Of a DNA stretch of 64,000 bases, positions 53,502-61,749 are shown in pieces. The translations under genes were made by a program, and so were the position numbers. The stretch is from Hydrocarboniphaga effusa AP103 (GTDB taxonomy: Bacteria > Pseudomonadota > Gammaproteobacteria > Nevskiales > Nevskiaceae), in NCBI RefSeq assembly GCF_000271305.1, contig NZ_AKGD01000002.1:682001-746000 (forward strand), given 5' to 3'. The first letter of the stretch is position 1. Every line of letters starts with the position of its first letter. Below the pieces are notes generated by a model that saw only the letters and a list, made by a program, of their open reading frames with translations, ran no database searches and was not told where the DNA came from.

Positions 53502-56500
53502 CTATGCGAATCTCCGACGAGAAGGCCGCGTACGTGTGCCCTCGCGCGATTGCCGATACCGCGTCTCCGGCCCGACCGCTTCAAGATCGCGCATGCGATC
53601 CGACCGAGCGCCTACGCGAGCTTGATCGACGATAGCGGGCACTGCTTCAAGGGTAAGGACGTTGCCCATTAAGCTCTTCATGCGGACGTTCAGCGGTTCG
53701 CCGTGGTTCTCGATTCGAACCACGGGCGCGGGCGCTACAGCTGCAGCCGGCATCGACGAAGCAGGCGTCACACGGCCGTTGTTGCCGGGGATCATGTAGA
53801 GCTTGCCGTCTTGCTCGTAGAGCTCCGGCCGGCCCTTCTCGCCGACTTCGTAGAACGATCGCTCGTTCACACCGCCGCCAAGCTCGCGACCACCGCCGTA
53901 TGAGAGCGATCGAATCTGCGCAATCTGCGCAATACCCGACGCCACCACAGCGCCCGCCGCAATGCCGCCCATGACCTGCCCGAACGGCGGCGGATACGTC
54001 TTGCTCGCCTGCGCGAACGCACCCACAGCGCCGCTAATCATTGAGGCGGTAGCCTCTGCGATAGCGAACGCCTTGTAGGCTTTGAACCCGTCCTCTCCGA
54101 AAGCCTGGGCGGTGTTGGCGAGGTTGCCGAAGATGCCGCCAATGATGTCGGCGCGGGCTCGCGTCAGCGCAACGCGGGCGTCTTCGCCGGCCATTGCGAT
54201 CTCGGTGAGCTTCCGCTGATGGTCTTCATAGAGCTGCCGCTCAGCTTCTTGGCTGTTCTCGCCCGACAGCTCAAGCGATATCCGCTTCGTCAGATAGTCG
54301 CCGTTCTCTTGATCGATTAGCGCTCGCGTTTCGGCTTCGATCTCCTTATGTGAGCGAGACTGTCCCAGGTTTATGCCTGAGCTTCGTGAGGCGTCTAGCA
54401 GGGCTTCCTCGGCGATTTGCCGCGCCTCTCGCCGTAGATCAGCCTGCTTTTGGAGCTCTTCTGTGATGTCTGCTTCGGACTCTCGGCTGCGCCCGGTCAC
54501 GTCAGCGATCGAATACAGCGCCTCAAGCTCGCGGCGGCGCACGTTTGTGATGCGCGCACCGGTGTTCAGCTCTTCCTGCAGGGCCGCGTTGCGGGCCATT
54601 TGGCCGCGAATGCCGTCTTTTATCTGCTCGTTGTGGGCGGCATCTGACGTTAGGAGTTCGGCCGCGTACCCGGCTTGAGCTTGGCTCAGCGCTTTAAGCT
54701 TCTCCTTTGACACTGTTGCTCTGTCGGCAGCTCTTGCCCCATCGGTTGCAATAGCTAGGCGGCGTTGCGCGTCGATGAGTGCCCGCTGTTGCCCCTCAAA
54801 CTCGCCATTGGCAAGGCGTGCCTGGAAGCGCTGCTCTTCAGTGAGAGCCTTGTTAACGGTGAGTATTTGACGCTCGACTGTGAGAAGCGCTTTGCGATCT
54901 TTGTCGCTGAGTGGAGTTACCCCGCTGCTTAGTAAGTCAGCGCCCGACAGGCGCGCTTTTTCGCTGGCAGAGGGCCGTGGAATAAGCCCGGCAGTGAAGT
55001 CGAAGCCGCCTTCGCCCGTAGGCCCGTAGACTGTCGCAGTTTGCTGATAGAACGCCTCAATGCGTTTGCGGAAGGCGGCGTCGTTGGCGTTGAAGTACCG
55101 CGGGTCATTGCGCCCAACAGCCGCCGGATTGAATCCCTTGTCTAGGAACCCGTACTCCTGCTGGAAGCGAGCGCTTTCGCGAGCGTCCCGCATAAATCCT
55201 GCGATGCCGCCTGCTGCAGGGCTCGCCGCTGTATTCACCAGCTCACCAAAGGCACTGGCGGCAATTTTGATCTCGTTGGCGAGACGCGTGAAGTTGGATG
55301 CGGCGGTATCGATACGCGTGAGCGCGTCGGTATCGAACGTCCTGCGCAATTCCGCTGCGAACTTCGGGAGCGCGTCCTCCGCGAGCACCTCGCCTTGCTG
55401 CAGCATCTTGTCGAGCTGCGCCGTGCTGACACCCAAGGCGCGAGCCATGATGTTGAACGCGCCGGGCAGTCGGTCACCCAACTGGCCGCGCAGTTCTTCT
55501 GCCTGCACCTTGCCCTTCGACATCATCTGACCGAGGGCGCGCAAGGCGCCTTCGGTTTCCTCGCTGCGAAGGTTCAGCTTCTGCGCGGCTTCCGATACCG
55601 CGAGGAAAATGTCGCGAGTCCTGCCACCTTCAAGCGTTGTGCCCTTGCTCGCTGCCTGAAACTGCGACCAGGTTTTTGCTGTAGAGGTGACGCTGAGGCC
55701 CAATCGGTCTGCCTGCTCCTCAACCTTTTGCATCTCGGCTCGCGCAATTGCGAGGCTGCCGGTTGCGGCGGCGATGGATTGCTCAGCGCGTTCGAAGTCG
55801 ACCGACTGCCGCGACGACGCCGCTGCGCCGGTCGTCAATGCGTATGCTATGGCGGCAACTGGACCGCCCAGGAGCCTTGAGCCGACCCCAACGGCGCTGA
55901 GCGCTCCACGCGCCTCCGCAGCCTTGGCCGCAGTTGCTTGCTCGCGGGCGCGGACAACGGCGTTTGTACGCGCCCGCTCGCGTGCAATGTCCTCCGCGAT
56001 TGCAGCAGCATGGAGTCGATCAAGCCTCGCCTGCGCTGTGATTTCAGCATCGATCGCTTCGCCGATGGACTTGACTTTGAATGCACGTAGCGCGGCGGCG
56101 TTCTCGCGTTCCCAGGCTGCGCGCCGATCTAGCTGCGCTTTCGCGCTTGCGTTCGCAGCTTCCTCGGCAGCGATGTTCTCCCCAATAGTCTTGATCTTGA
56201 ACTGCTGCAGCGCCGTTGCATTCGCCTGCCACTGACGCCGCTCGGCGGCTTGCTCAGCAGCGAGCTTCGCTTCGGATTTGCGTGCCGCTTCTGCTCGCAC
56301 GATCTCTTGCTGCGCGATCTTGGCGCGCTCTTCTGCGGCGCGCACGGCCTCGCGGCCCCGGCTGCGTTGAAGTTCTAGGGAGTGCGCAATCTCGTCCGCT
56401 TCATTTGCCAACGCCGCCGCTGCGAACGTGTACTGGTTGTTGAGCGTCTTCTGCGCGTCTGCCATCTGTGTAGCGAGGCGCAGCTCGGTCTCTTTGAGCT

Positions 56501-56621
56501 TGAGTGCGCGCTGTAGATCCCGCTCGAGTGAGCGATTCTGCGTCTGAACGTCCTTGACTGCAGCAGATAGCCGCGCAGCCTCCTGCGTGTTGACGCGCAG
56601 GACGATGCCGATTTCATTCAT
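53502..56621 (-). CDS. phage tail tape-measure protein
   Basis: 1,039 residues. A long coiled-coil N-terminus (about 20-240, e.g. LERDLQRALKLKETELRLAT and EQAAERRQWQANATALQQFK) contains two near repeats (FKIKTIGENIAAE and FKVKSIGEAIDAE). The conserved tape-measure domain (about 265-460) has VDFERAEQSIAAATGSLAIA, MMSKGKVQAEELRGQLGDRL and PGAFNIMARALGVSTAQLDK. Membrane-active segments occur near 855-920 (AYKAFAIAEATASMISGAVG and GGIAAGAVVASGIAQIAQIR). The end carries GGGVNERSFYEVGEKGRPEL, common at tape-measure C-termini. At about 1.5 A per residue the full protein would match a tail near 150 nm. The frame is intact although no tail-tube, sheath or baseplate gene is present. Confidence 0.9.
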   Translation of the reverse strand: MNEIGIVLRVNTQEAARLSAAVKDVQTQNRSLERDLQRALKLKETELRLATQMADAQKTLNNQYTFAAAALANEADEIAHSLELQRSRGREAVRAAEERAKIAQQEIVRAEAARKSEAKLAAEQAAERRQWQANATALQQFKIKTIGENIAAEEAANASAKAQLDRRAAWERENAAALRAFKVKSIGEAIDAEITAQARLDRLHAAAIAEDIARERARTNAVVRAREQATAAKAAEARGALSAVGVGSRLLGGPVAAIAYALTTGAAASSRQSVDFERAEQSIAAATGSLAIARAEMQKVEEQADRLGLSVTSTAKTWSQFQAASKGTTLEGGRTRDIFLAVSEAAQKLNLRSEETEGALRALGQMMSKGKVQAEELRGQLGDRLPGAFNIMARALGVSTAQLDKMLQQGEVLAEDALPKFAAELRRTFDTDALTRIDTAASNFTRLANEIKIAASAFGELVNTAASPAAGGIAGFMRDARESARFQQEYGFLDKGFNPAAVGRNDPRYFNANDAAFRKRIEAFYQQTATVYGPTGEGGFDFTAGLIPRPSASEKARLSGADLLSSGVTPLSDKDRKALLTVERQILTVNKALTEEQRFQARLANGEFEGQQRALIDAQRRLAIATDGARAADRATVSKEKLKALSQAQAGYAAELLTSDAAHNEQIKDGIRGQMARNAALQEELNTGARITNVRRRELEALYSIADVTGRSRESEADITEELQKQADLRREARQIAEEALLDASRSSGINLGQSRSHKEIEAETRALIDQENGDYLTKRISLELSGENSQEAERQLYEDHQRKLTEIAMAGEDARVALTRARADIIGGIFGNLANTAQAFGEDGFKAYKAFAIAEATASMISGAVGAFAQASKTYPPPFGQVMGGIAAGAVVASGIAQIAQIRSLSYGGGRELGGGVNERSFYEVGEKGRPELYEQDGKLYMIPGNNGRVTPASSMPAAAVAPAPVVRIENHGEPLNVRMKSLMGNVLTLEAVPAIVDQARVGARSDRMRDLEAVGPETRYRQSREGTRTRPSRRRFA

Positions 56622-56871
56622 CGTTGGTCGCCCATGAAAGCGGCTCGTGTGGCGTCTCCTCGTATTCCTGAAGGCCCGCGCGCAAAGCCTCGCGGGTTTC
56701 GTGCGCTTGCTGCCTCAACATCGCGATAACAGAGTCGTCCACCTTGCCGGTAAGCGCCAATCTCTCGATGTCAGATTCCCATTCGGTGATTTTCTGCTCT
56801 GCTGCAAAGCAAGCATCGCGCACTTGCGCGTCCAATAGGAGCTGTAATCCGGCTCGTTCTCTCATCGTCAT
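56614..56871 (-). CDS. small helical protein preceding the tape-measure gene
   Basis: 85 residues, fully helical: AGLQLLLDAQVRDACFAAEQ, KITEWESDIERLALTGKVDD, LRQQAHETREALRAGLQEYE. It overlaps the upstream packaging gene (ATGA at 56868-56871) and the tape-measure start by 8 bp. In tailed phages the slot before the tape measure holds the tail-assembly chaperone pair, so this could be a reduced chaperone. That is inference from position only; no G/GT-type slippery signal was identified. Confidence 0.6.
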   Translation of the reverse strand: MTMRERAGLQLLLDAQVRDACFAAEQKITEWESDIERLALTGKVDDSVIAMLRQQAHETREALRAGLQEYEETPHEPLSWATNDE

Positions 56872-57368
56872 ACGCCCTCCGGTTCATTGTCGTCGGCGGA
56901 TAGTTCGTCCGCCAGGTTCTGCCGCAGCTTGTCCAACTCGCGCTCGATGATCTCGACAGCGCGCCCGCTCAATCCGCAGTCGCGTTCGAGGATGTCCGGT
57001 ATCTGGTCAAGCTTTTGCGCAACCAGCTTCAGGACTCGCGATATTTCGTCTTGCACTTCATCGGCGGGAATTACTTCGCCACGCTCGGCTGCGAGTTTCA
57101 GTTCCTCCCGCTGGCTTTGAACCAGCGCTTTCCGCCGGAATGCGTCCATAGACCCGATGTCGCTTTGCTCCTGTTCACCTCTGTAGATGCGAAGCAAGTC
57201 GCCGAGGGCATATCGGGGGTTTCCCTTCAACGTGTCGGCCGGCTCTATGCGAAGGCGGCTGATTTTGGTTGTCAGCGTGTGCCTATCCATGCGGGCGGCG
57301 GCGGCAAATGCGCTGATTGACAGAGGCGCCGGCCCTCGTGCTTTTGCGCGCGGTGCCCCTTTAGCCAC
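56868..57368 (-). CDS. Nu1/DUF1441-like small terminase (DNA-packaging) protein
   Basis: 166 residues from a GTG at 57368. A basic N-terminus (MAKGAPRAKARGPAPLSISA) and a winged-helix DNA-binding domain (FAAAARMDRHTLTTKISRLR, NPRYALGDLLRIYRGE) are followed by a long helix pair (REELKLAAERGEVIPADEVQ, VLKLVAQKLDQIPDILERDC). This is the Nu1/DUF1441 pattern of small terminase subunits, which bind pac/cos sites (family knowledge). No large terminase is present in the element. Satellites use an own TerS to redirect a helper's terminase to their DNA, which fits here. Confidence 0.72.
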   Translation of the reverse strand: MAKGAPRAKARGPAPLSISAFAAAARMDRHTLTTKISRLRIEPADTLKGNPRYALGDLLRIYRGEQEQSDIGSMDAFRRKALVQSQREELKLAAERGEVIPADEVQDEISRVLKLVAQKLDQIPDILERDCGLSGRAVEIIERELDKLRQNLADELSADDNEPEGV

Positions 57369-57519
57369 TGCTCGCGCCTCTCAACTGGTGATGGGGGTTA
57401 GGAGCCCCGAAAAATGTCGAAAAATGCGGGCTCAACGCCCCCGCGGTGCTCAACGGGGGTAGGAAGGACCCGCTCGAATTCGATGCGCGAGAGTCGCGTA
57501 GTGGCGTTGCCTTGCTCAT
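57361..57519 (-). CDS. possible 52-residue protein overlapping both neighbours
   Basis: MSKATPLRDSRASNSSGSFL is followed by a Pro/Ser-rich remainder to the stop at 57361. The ATG overlaps the upstream stop (ATGA) and the 3' end overlaps the GTG of the packaging gene by 8 bp. That spacing is characteristic of real phage genes, but the composition is weak. Confidence 0.3.
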   Translation of the reverse strand: MSKATPLRDSRASNSSGSFLPPLSTAGALSPHFSTFFGAPNPHHQLRGASSG

Positions 57520-57695
57520 GCTTTGCCCCCGAACTCGACTATCACTGAAGCCCACGGGTCTACGGCTCTTGGGGCGTGCGCTAACAGGTCAATTGCTTGC
57601 TCGATACTGAAGGCGGTCTCGCGGGCCAGGAAGGACGCGAGTTCTTCGCGGCCCTCAGCTTCGGCGTGCAGTGTGATTGCGTTGAATCGTTCCAT
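57516..57695 (-). CDS. 59-residue phage-type protein
   Basis: It reads MERFNAITLHAEAEGREELA, then SFLARETAFSIEQAIDLLAH and APRAVDPWASVIVEFGGKA. The segment GREELASFLARETAFSIEQA resembles the short C-terminal helical module seen after ClpP-like prohead proteases and in stand-alone small phage proteins (recollection of the pattern, not a database result). The start is 3 bp from the stop of the coiled-coil gene upstream. Its function is unknown. Confidence 0.6.
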   Translation of the reverse strand: MERFNAITLHAEAEGREELASFLARETAFSIEQAIDLLAHAPRAVDPWASVIVEFGGKA

Positions 57696-57697
57696 GG

Positions 57698-58513
57698 TCA
57701 GGCGGCCTTAGCCTTCTTGCCGGATAGCAGGGCGTCGATAACGGCGGCATCGTCTCGGCGCTTAGCCGCATAGATGTCCGCGTTCCAAAGGTCGGACTCA
57801 TCGATTGCGAATCGGGGCAGCGAAACGAGAGATCCAAGTGGATCAAGGCGCCGTGAATCTCTGTCCGTCACCCGAACAGTGCGGGTTTTGAGCTGCGGCT
57901 CGTCGGTTCGAATTTCTGCATCGCGACCAAATCCGTAGATCACCTGTCGCGCCTTGGGTTTGTCCGGGGCGCGACCTTCGCTGCTCTGCAGCTCTTTGCT
58001 AGCGGGATTGCCGTCCGGCCAATACCAGCGGGCTACCGTCTCTTCGTGGTGGTCGCCCGCGTCATAACGAAAGCTTTGTCCCGGAGCGGCCACGCGGGCT
58101 TCATGCTTCTTATTGACTCTTTGGATGTATGCCTCAGCTGCCGCGACCTCTGAGAGGATTTGAGCGATTTCCTGCGCTAGCTGCGGGTACTTCTTCATGT
58201 GCGCTTCCGCAGCCTGCCGAACCAACTCGGCCTGCGCGATCTCGGCCTGTTTCGCTATCTCCGCTTCGTCCACAGCTGCCTGCTCGCGTGCAGCTTCCAA
58301 GATCGGCTCACGCTCTCGCATACGCGCGATCGTGTTCTGTGCGACGGTGATCTTTGCTTCCAGCTCGTTCAGCGTTTTGTCGTCGCCATCCAGAAGGGCG
58401 GCTTTTCGCTCGGCTTCAAGTGGGGCGAGACGTTCGGTTTCAGCGGCGATGTCGGCGCGCAACTTCTGCAGCTCTGCAGCGCGGTCGGCAGCGGATTTTT
58501 TAAATAGAGCCAT
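57698..58513 (-). CDS. coiled-coil phage protein of unknown function
   Basis: 271 residues. The N-terminal two-thirds are a long coiled coil: DRAAELQKLRADIAAETERL, NELEAKITVAQNTIARMRER, AQAELVRQAAEAHMKKYPQL. A short folded part follows (HEETVARWYWPDGNPASKEL, VIYGFGRDAEIRTDEPQLKT) and a C-terminal DAAVIDALLSGKKAKAA. Length and shape would suit a scaffolding, capsid-size or tail accessory protein, but no family is recognised. It is the first gene after the replicase, separated from it by an iteron-like region. Confidence 0.6.
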   Translation of the reverse strand: MALFKKSAADRAAELQKLRADIAAETERLAPLEAERKAALLDGDDKTLNELEAKITVAQNTIARMREREPILEAAREQAAVDEAEIAKQAEIAQAELVRQAAEAHMKKYPQLAQEIAQILSEVAAAEAYIQRVNKKHEARVAAPGQSFRYDAGDHHEETVARWYWPDGNPASKELQSSEGRAPDKPKARQVIYGFGRDAEIRTDEPQLKTRTVRVTDRDSRRLDPLGSLVSLPRFAIDESDLWNADIYAAKRRDDAAVIDALLSGKKAKAA

Positions 58514-58577
58514 GTTGGTGAATCTCCTTGGTTTAACAGCGATGGGTGCAGCGGGTGAAACTCAGGACGCGCACCAC

Positions 58578-58793
58578 CGGACAAGACAGACAGCCCTATA
58601 GGCTGCTGTCGTGTCTGTCGGGAGTGGCGGGTGTGTCTGTCGGTACTTGTCCGACTTGTCGGGCTACTCTTTAAGCCCGCATCCCAATTGGGTTTCGAAC
58701 GTGTAGCCGTCGGACAAAAGCGATGTCCGAAGGCGCTGGAATGCTCGGTCTGCCGACTCGTGTCCGACATCGCTTTTTGTCCGACCGATGGTG
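58578..58793. other. iteron-like repeat cluster, candidate replication origin of the element
   Basis: Eight copies of a TGTCCGAC / TGTCTGTC core occur in about 215 bp: near 58578, 58611, 58633, 58647, 58708, 58723, 58759 and 58777, on both strands. Within it, GTCGGACAAAAGCGATGTC (58709-58727) is an inverted repeat of 58766-58785 (one extra T), able to form a long stem. The right part lies inside the 3' end of the replicase gene. P4-like replicons keep their origin beside the replicase gene, so this is a reasonable ori candidate. Confidence 0.6.
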
Positions 58794-60751
58794 CTCTCTG
58801 TTCGCCAGGCATCGCGCCACACTGCAGGCGGGACGACCTTTCGCCCACCGTCTTCGATCGCCTCCTGTTCGCCCAGAAGGCGTTGCAACAGCAGAAGTCC
58901 GCGAGACGCGGCAGAGCCGACTTTTAATGGGCGCTGCGGAGAAGTAGGGGCCGCCGCGGGCAGCACGATGCATGAAGTGATGGCGTCGCCGTCTTCGTCG
59001 ATTCCGATCGCTACCGGCTGTAACCGAAAGGCCATAGCCTCGTCGCGCGCTCCGTCGCGCTGCTTCACCACTCGGGCACTGTAGTCGGCGATTTCGATCT
59101 CGGTATCGATCGCGGCGCGCAGACTGCTGTGCCCTCGCGCGCCCTTCGCTCTGTCTTTGCCGGAATGGTGAACGACCAGAAGATGCGAGCCGGTTGCCGC
59201 TCGGATAGCGTCGAGATTCCCGATGAAGGTGCCCATGTCCTGTGCGCTATTCTCATCGCCGCCGGCCATCGCTCGTGCCAATGTGTCGACGACGGTAAGA
59301 GAAACCGGTCCGGTGTCTTGCGCGATGGCCTGCAACATTTCGATCAACGGCGAGCAGTCGGCGCCCACGCTGAAAAGGTCGACGCTCGATGCCAGGAGAT
59401 AGAACGGTACGTCTGCGCTATCGAGCGCGTGATACTGCCGGAACGCCAGGAGTCTTCGACGGATGCCGCTACCACCTTCCGCGGCGACGTAGACCACCGG
59501 CCCGCCGTTCACACGCTTGTTCCGCCACGCCCGATTGAGTGCAACGTGCATCGCCATGTCAACGGCGAAGAACGTTTTGCCGCTATTGGATTCGCCGTAC
59601 AGCACCGATAATGCGGAGGCTTCCAGTAATCCTTTGATGAGCGGGCGGGTGCTTCCTTCTTCTAGCTTGATGTCGCGCAGCGGGATCGGCGTCAGCTTGC
59701 GCCGGCCGTTCCCTGAGAGTGTCGCAGCTATCTGATCCGGCGGCACAGCCACGGGCGTGAATAGCCGCTCTGCGGCTTCCGCGCCATGCTCACCTGTTGC
59801 CGAGCGAAACGCGCGGTCTACCGCCTCGCTGAGGGCGTCTTCATCCCATGGCGGAATGCAGCGAGCATTCCAACCAGAGGCGACCATGAGTTCTGAAACG
59901 TCAGCCGATCCAAGACCGATGTCGCGCCCGCGACGAGCGAGGGCAAGCGTTGCCGCGCTGCCGTATTCGCCTTCAACCGCTGGCGACGCGGCTTCGCACA
60001 TCGCTCGATAGCGATTGCGCGCCATGACGACATCGATACCGGGTGCCGCCTCTGTTTCGCAGTTCTGCGTTCGGTCGCGCTGCTCCTTCTTCGTGAGCAG
60101 TTCGACCCATGCGGCCGGCAACTCTTCGATTTCGGTAAGCCCCACATCGTCGGGGGCGGCAGTGTGCGGGACTGCGCGATACATCCCCGAGGCAACAACG
60201 GAGCCGGGTGCGACAACGTAGCCCCCGAGCCCGCGCACGTCGATACCGGGCGCGAGCTTGCCCGCGCTGTTCGCGACAGGTGAGGGCGTTGAGAAATACA
60301 GGTGAAGCCCACCACCGGCTGAGCGCACGCTATGAGTCGCGGGTAGCTTGCCGTGTGCTCTTTCGAGTTGACGTAGTGACTCATAGCCGTCGGGAGCGCC
60401 AGCGCGCTTTGGCTTGTCGATGTCGATGACCGTGAGGAACCCGCCGTAGCGAAGTTGCTTGCCCGTTGCAATGCCGAAGTTGCAAGCGGGGTTCTCTTCG
60501 ATCCAGTCAGAGAGTTCGATGAGACTGCGTGACGCACGCTCGGGCCATGCTTTCAAGAGCGGTAGCTTTTCTCCGGCCCGCAGAGGGAAGACGTGCAATC
60601 CATAGTCGAGCACTGACATGGCCGCGCCCGTGGCAGCGGGGTGTTTTAGTGCGGCCTCGTGATTCGCTGCGGGCAACAGGCCCGCTTCTCTGTGGGCGGC
60701 GCGAGTGGCGAACATCGCTTCAAGGCCGTCAAGCATTGCGGTATCCATCAT
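58664..60751 (-). CDS. replicase: bifunctional DNA primase/polymerase + RepA-like AAA ATPase
   Basis: 695 residues from the ATG at 60751 (a second ATG follows at 60748). The prim-pol domain (about 40-220) has GLHVFPLRAGEKLPLLKAWP, the metal-binding LTVIDIDKP (DxD near 110-112) and SAGGGLHLYF. A middle PriCT-like helical region follows. The ATPase domain has Walker A GESNSGKT (386-393), PVVYVAAEGGSGIRRRLLAF, Walker B SLTVVDTLARAMAGGDENSA and HLLVVHHSGKDRAKGARGHS, as in RepA/AAA_25 helicases. The C-terminus from about 610 is winged-helix-like. It should both prime and unwind to start element replication from the adjoining repeats. Confidence 0.9.
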   Translation of the reverse strand: MMDTAMLDGLEAMFATRAAHREAGLLPAANHEAALKHPAATGAAMSVLDYGLHVFPLRAGEKLPLLKAWPERASRSLIELSDWIEENPACNFGIATGKQLRYGGFLTVIDIDKPKRAGAPDGYESLRQLERAHGKLPATHSVRSAGGGLHLYFSTPSPVANSAGKLAPGIDVRGLGGYVVAPGSVVASGMYRAVPHTAAPDDVGLTEIEELPAAWVELLTKKEQRDRTQNCETEAAPGIDVVMARNRYRAMCEAASPAVEGEYGSAATLALARRGRDIGLGSADVSELMVASGWNARCIPPWDEDALSEAVDRAFRSATGEHGAEAAERLFTPVAVPPDQIAATLSGNGRRKLTPIPLRDIKLEEGSTRPLIKGLLEASALSVLYGESNSGKTFFAVDMAMHVALNRAWRNKRVNGGPVVYVAAEGGSGIRRRLLAFRQYHALDSADVPFYLLASSVDLFSVGADCSPLIEMLQAIAQDTGPVSLTVVDTLARAMAGGDENSAQDMGTFIGNLDAIRAATGSHLLVVHHSGKDRAKGARGHSSLRAAIDTEIEIADYSARVVKQRDGARDEAMAFRLQPVAIGIDEDGDAITSCIVLPAAAPTSPQRPLKVGSAASRGLLLLQRLLGEQEAIEDGGRKVVPPAVWRDAWRTESTIGRTKSDVGHESADRAFQRLRTSLLSDGYTFETQLGCGLKE

Positions 60752-60960
60752 GCGCGCGCTGTTCTCTGCTTGAACGCACCGCACCAATCCAGCGGACCGA
60801 CTTGGGGGAATGCGTACGAGTGCTTATCCGCGGGATTCGGTGCGCGGGCTCTACAGTCCCCGGCTTGATCCAGGAGCTTTGACGATGCCTTAAACCATTT
60901 GCAGTTTCCGCAGCGCTCCGGGCGTGCAATGCGAGCCAAGCGCGTTGAGCTGATCGCCAT
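60748..60960 (-). CDS. small Cys-rich (zinc-binding) phage protein
   Basis: 70 residues: ERCGNCKWFKASSKLLDQAG, DCRARAPNPADKHSYAFPQV, GPLDWCGAFKQR. Four Cys (CxxC, then C and the closing DWCG) follow the pattern of small zinc-finger-like phage proteins. The start overlaps the stop of the AlpA-like gene (ATGA), and its end overlaps the replicase start codons. The role is unknown; being embedded between regulator and replicase suggests early expression. Confidence 0.75.
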   Translation of the reverse strand: MAISSTRLARIARPERCGNCKWFKASSKLLDQAGDCRARAPNPADKHSYAFPQVGPLDWCGAFKQRTARA

Positions 60961-61202
60961 CAGGCGGCTTCCTTCGTGCGGTAGGCAGATGGATCAGCAA
61001 GCCAGCGGCGTAGTTCTCCGACTTGAACTCCGCTAGTTCTCGTGCGACCTAGTTTTTTGATCGGAGGGAAGGCTCCTGCTCGGGATGCGGTGTAGGTGGA
61101 AGTCCGGCCTAAACCGGCAAGGGCGCGAGCGATTTGAAGCTGAACCCAAGCGCTATCGGGGAGTGAATCAAAAGGAACGGCGTTCATAAAATACAAATCC
61201 AT
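60960..61202 (-). CDS. AlpA-like helix-turn-helix regulator
   Basis: 80 residues from the ATG at 61202, with an inner ATG at 61187. WVQLQIARALAGLGRTSTYT is followed by ASRAGAFPPIKKLGRTRTSG and VQVGELRRWLADP. The arrangement resembles AlpA proteins: a helix choosing the site (GRTSTYTASRAGAFPPIKKL), a wing RTRTSGVQV and the final ELRRWLADP helix. AlpA activates or represses int and replication genes in P4-like and PICI satellites (family knowledge). It is the first gene of the leftward replication operon. Confidence 0.75.
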   Translation of the reverse strand: MDLYFMNAVPFDSLPDSAWVQLQIARALAGLGRTSTYTASRAGAFPPIKKLGRTRTSGVQVGELRRWLADPSAYRTKEAA

Positions 61203-61591
61203 CCGGCCAACTGATCGGGCGGCCGCTCCCGGCCCTGAGCGACGATTCGCTAAGGCTGTAGGCGAGGGACTGCTTTAGGCAGTGGCCGATGCTTGTGGCG
61301 CGCGGGGGCACCGTATCGAGGGAGCAACTGCGGCGGCGTGGTCCGCAGAGGTGCCGAGGAAATAACCTACCTTCGGCTTAGGATTCGTCTGCGTCCGTAG
61401 CTGTACGTTTGTACGCTCCCGAACACTAGACTTAAATTACAAAGGCGTAACGGGCAGAGTCAAACGCGAAATACCCACCGAGTCCGTACGCCGGTATAAG
61501 ACAGACAACAATCGTGTGGGGGCAACTTTGGGGGCAACTGATGAATCGACTTTCAGTTAAGGCCTTTAAAAATGCGCGTTTAGACGGAAAA
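61203..61591. other. right-end region of the element, no gene
   Basis: This region contains the promoter region of the AlpA-replicase operon, the right arm-type sites at 61518-61538, and no convincing coding frame. It is AT-richer than the flanks around 61420-61600. Confidence 0.5.
61518..61538 (+). repeat. integrase arm-type sites, right end
   Basis: GGGGGCAACTTTGGGGGCAAC comprises two copies of the GGGGGCAAC motif 12 bp apart, the same spacing as in the left-end pair at 50281-50301. Confidence 0.65.
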
Positions 61592-61614
61592 TTCGATAGC
61601 TGTACCACCACCAT
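61592..61614 (+). other. candidate attR core
   Basis: TTCGATAGCTGTACCACCAC plus CAT repeats the tRNA-Val 3' end (50144-50166) with two substitutions and a 1-nt deletion; GAATC/AAATC follows on both sides. It lies 54 bp from the right arm sites. Divergence from attL means an old insertion or a secondary boundary. Confidence 0.5.
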
Positions 61615-61632
61615 AGAATCAAGAAGTTGCGA

Positions 61633-61656
61633 AGCCCGGCCAAGTGCCGGGCTTTT
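61633..61656 (+). terminator. rho-independent terminator beyond attR
   Basis: The stem AGCCCGGC/GCCGGGCT with CAAGT loop is followed by TTT. It may be the terminator that originally followed the tRNA-Val gene before integration. Confidence 0.8.
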
Positions 61657-61749
61657 TCGTAACAGCGTGGTAACAGCAACCCTTGCGCCATTTATCTCAC
61701 TCCCCAGGTTCTCTTTGTCGCAGGCTTACTGCCTGTATGAGGAGGGGAT

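Noticed and set aside
53156..53635. A 159-codon plus-strand frame antisense to the tape-measure end
   Set aside because: It spans the AT-rich regulatory gap and two opposite genes, with no consistent fold or ribosome site.
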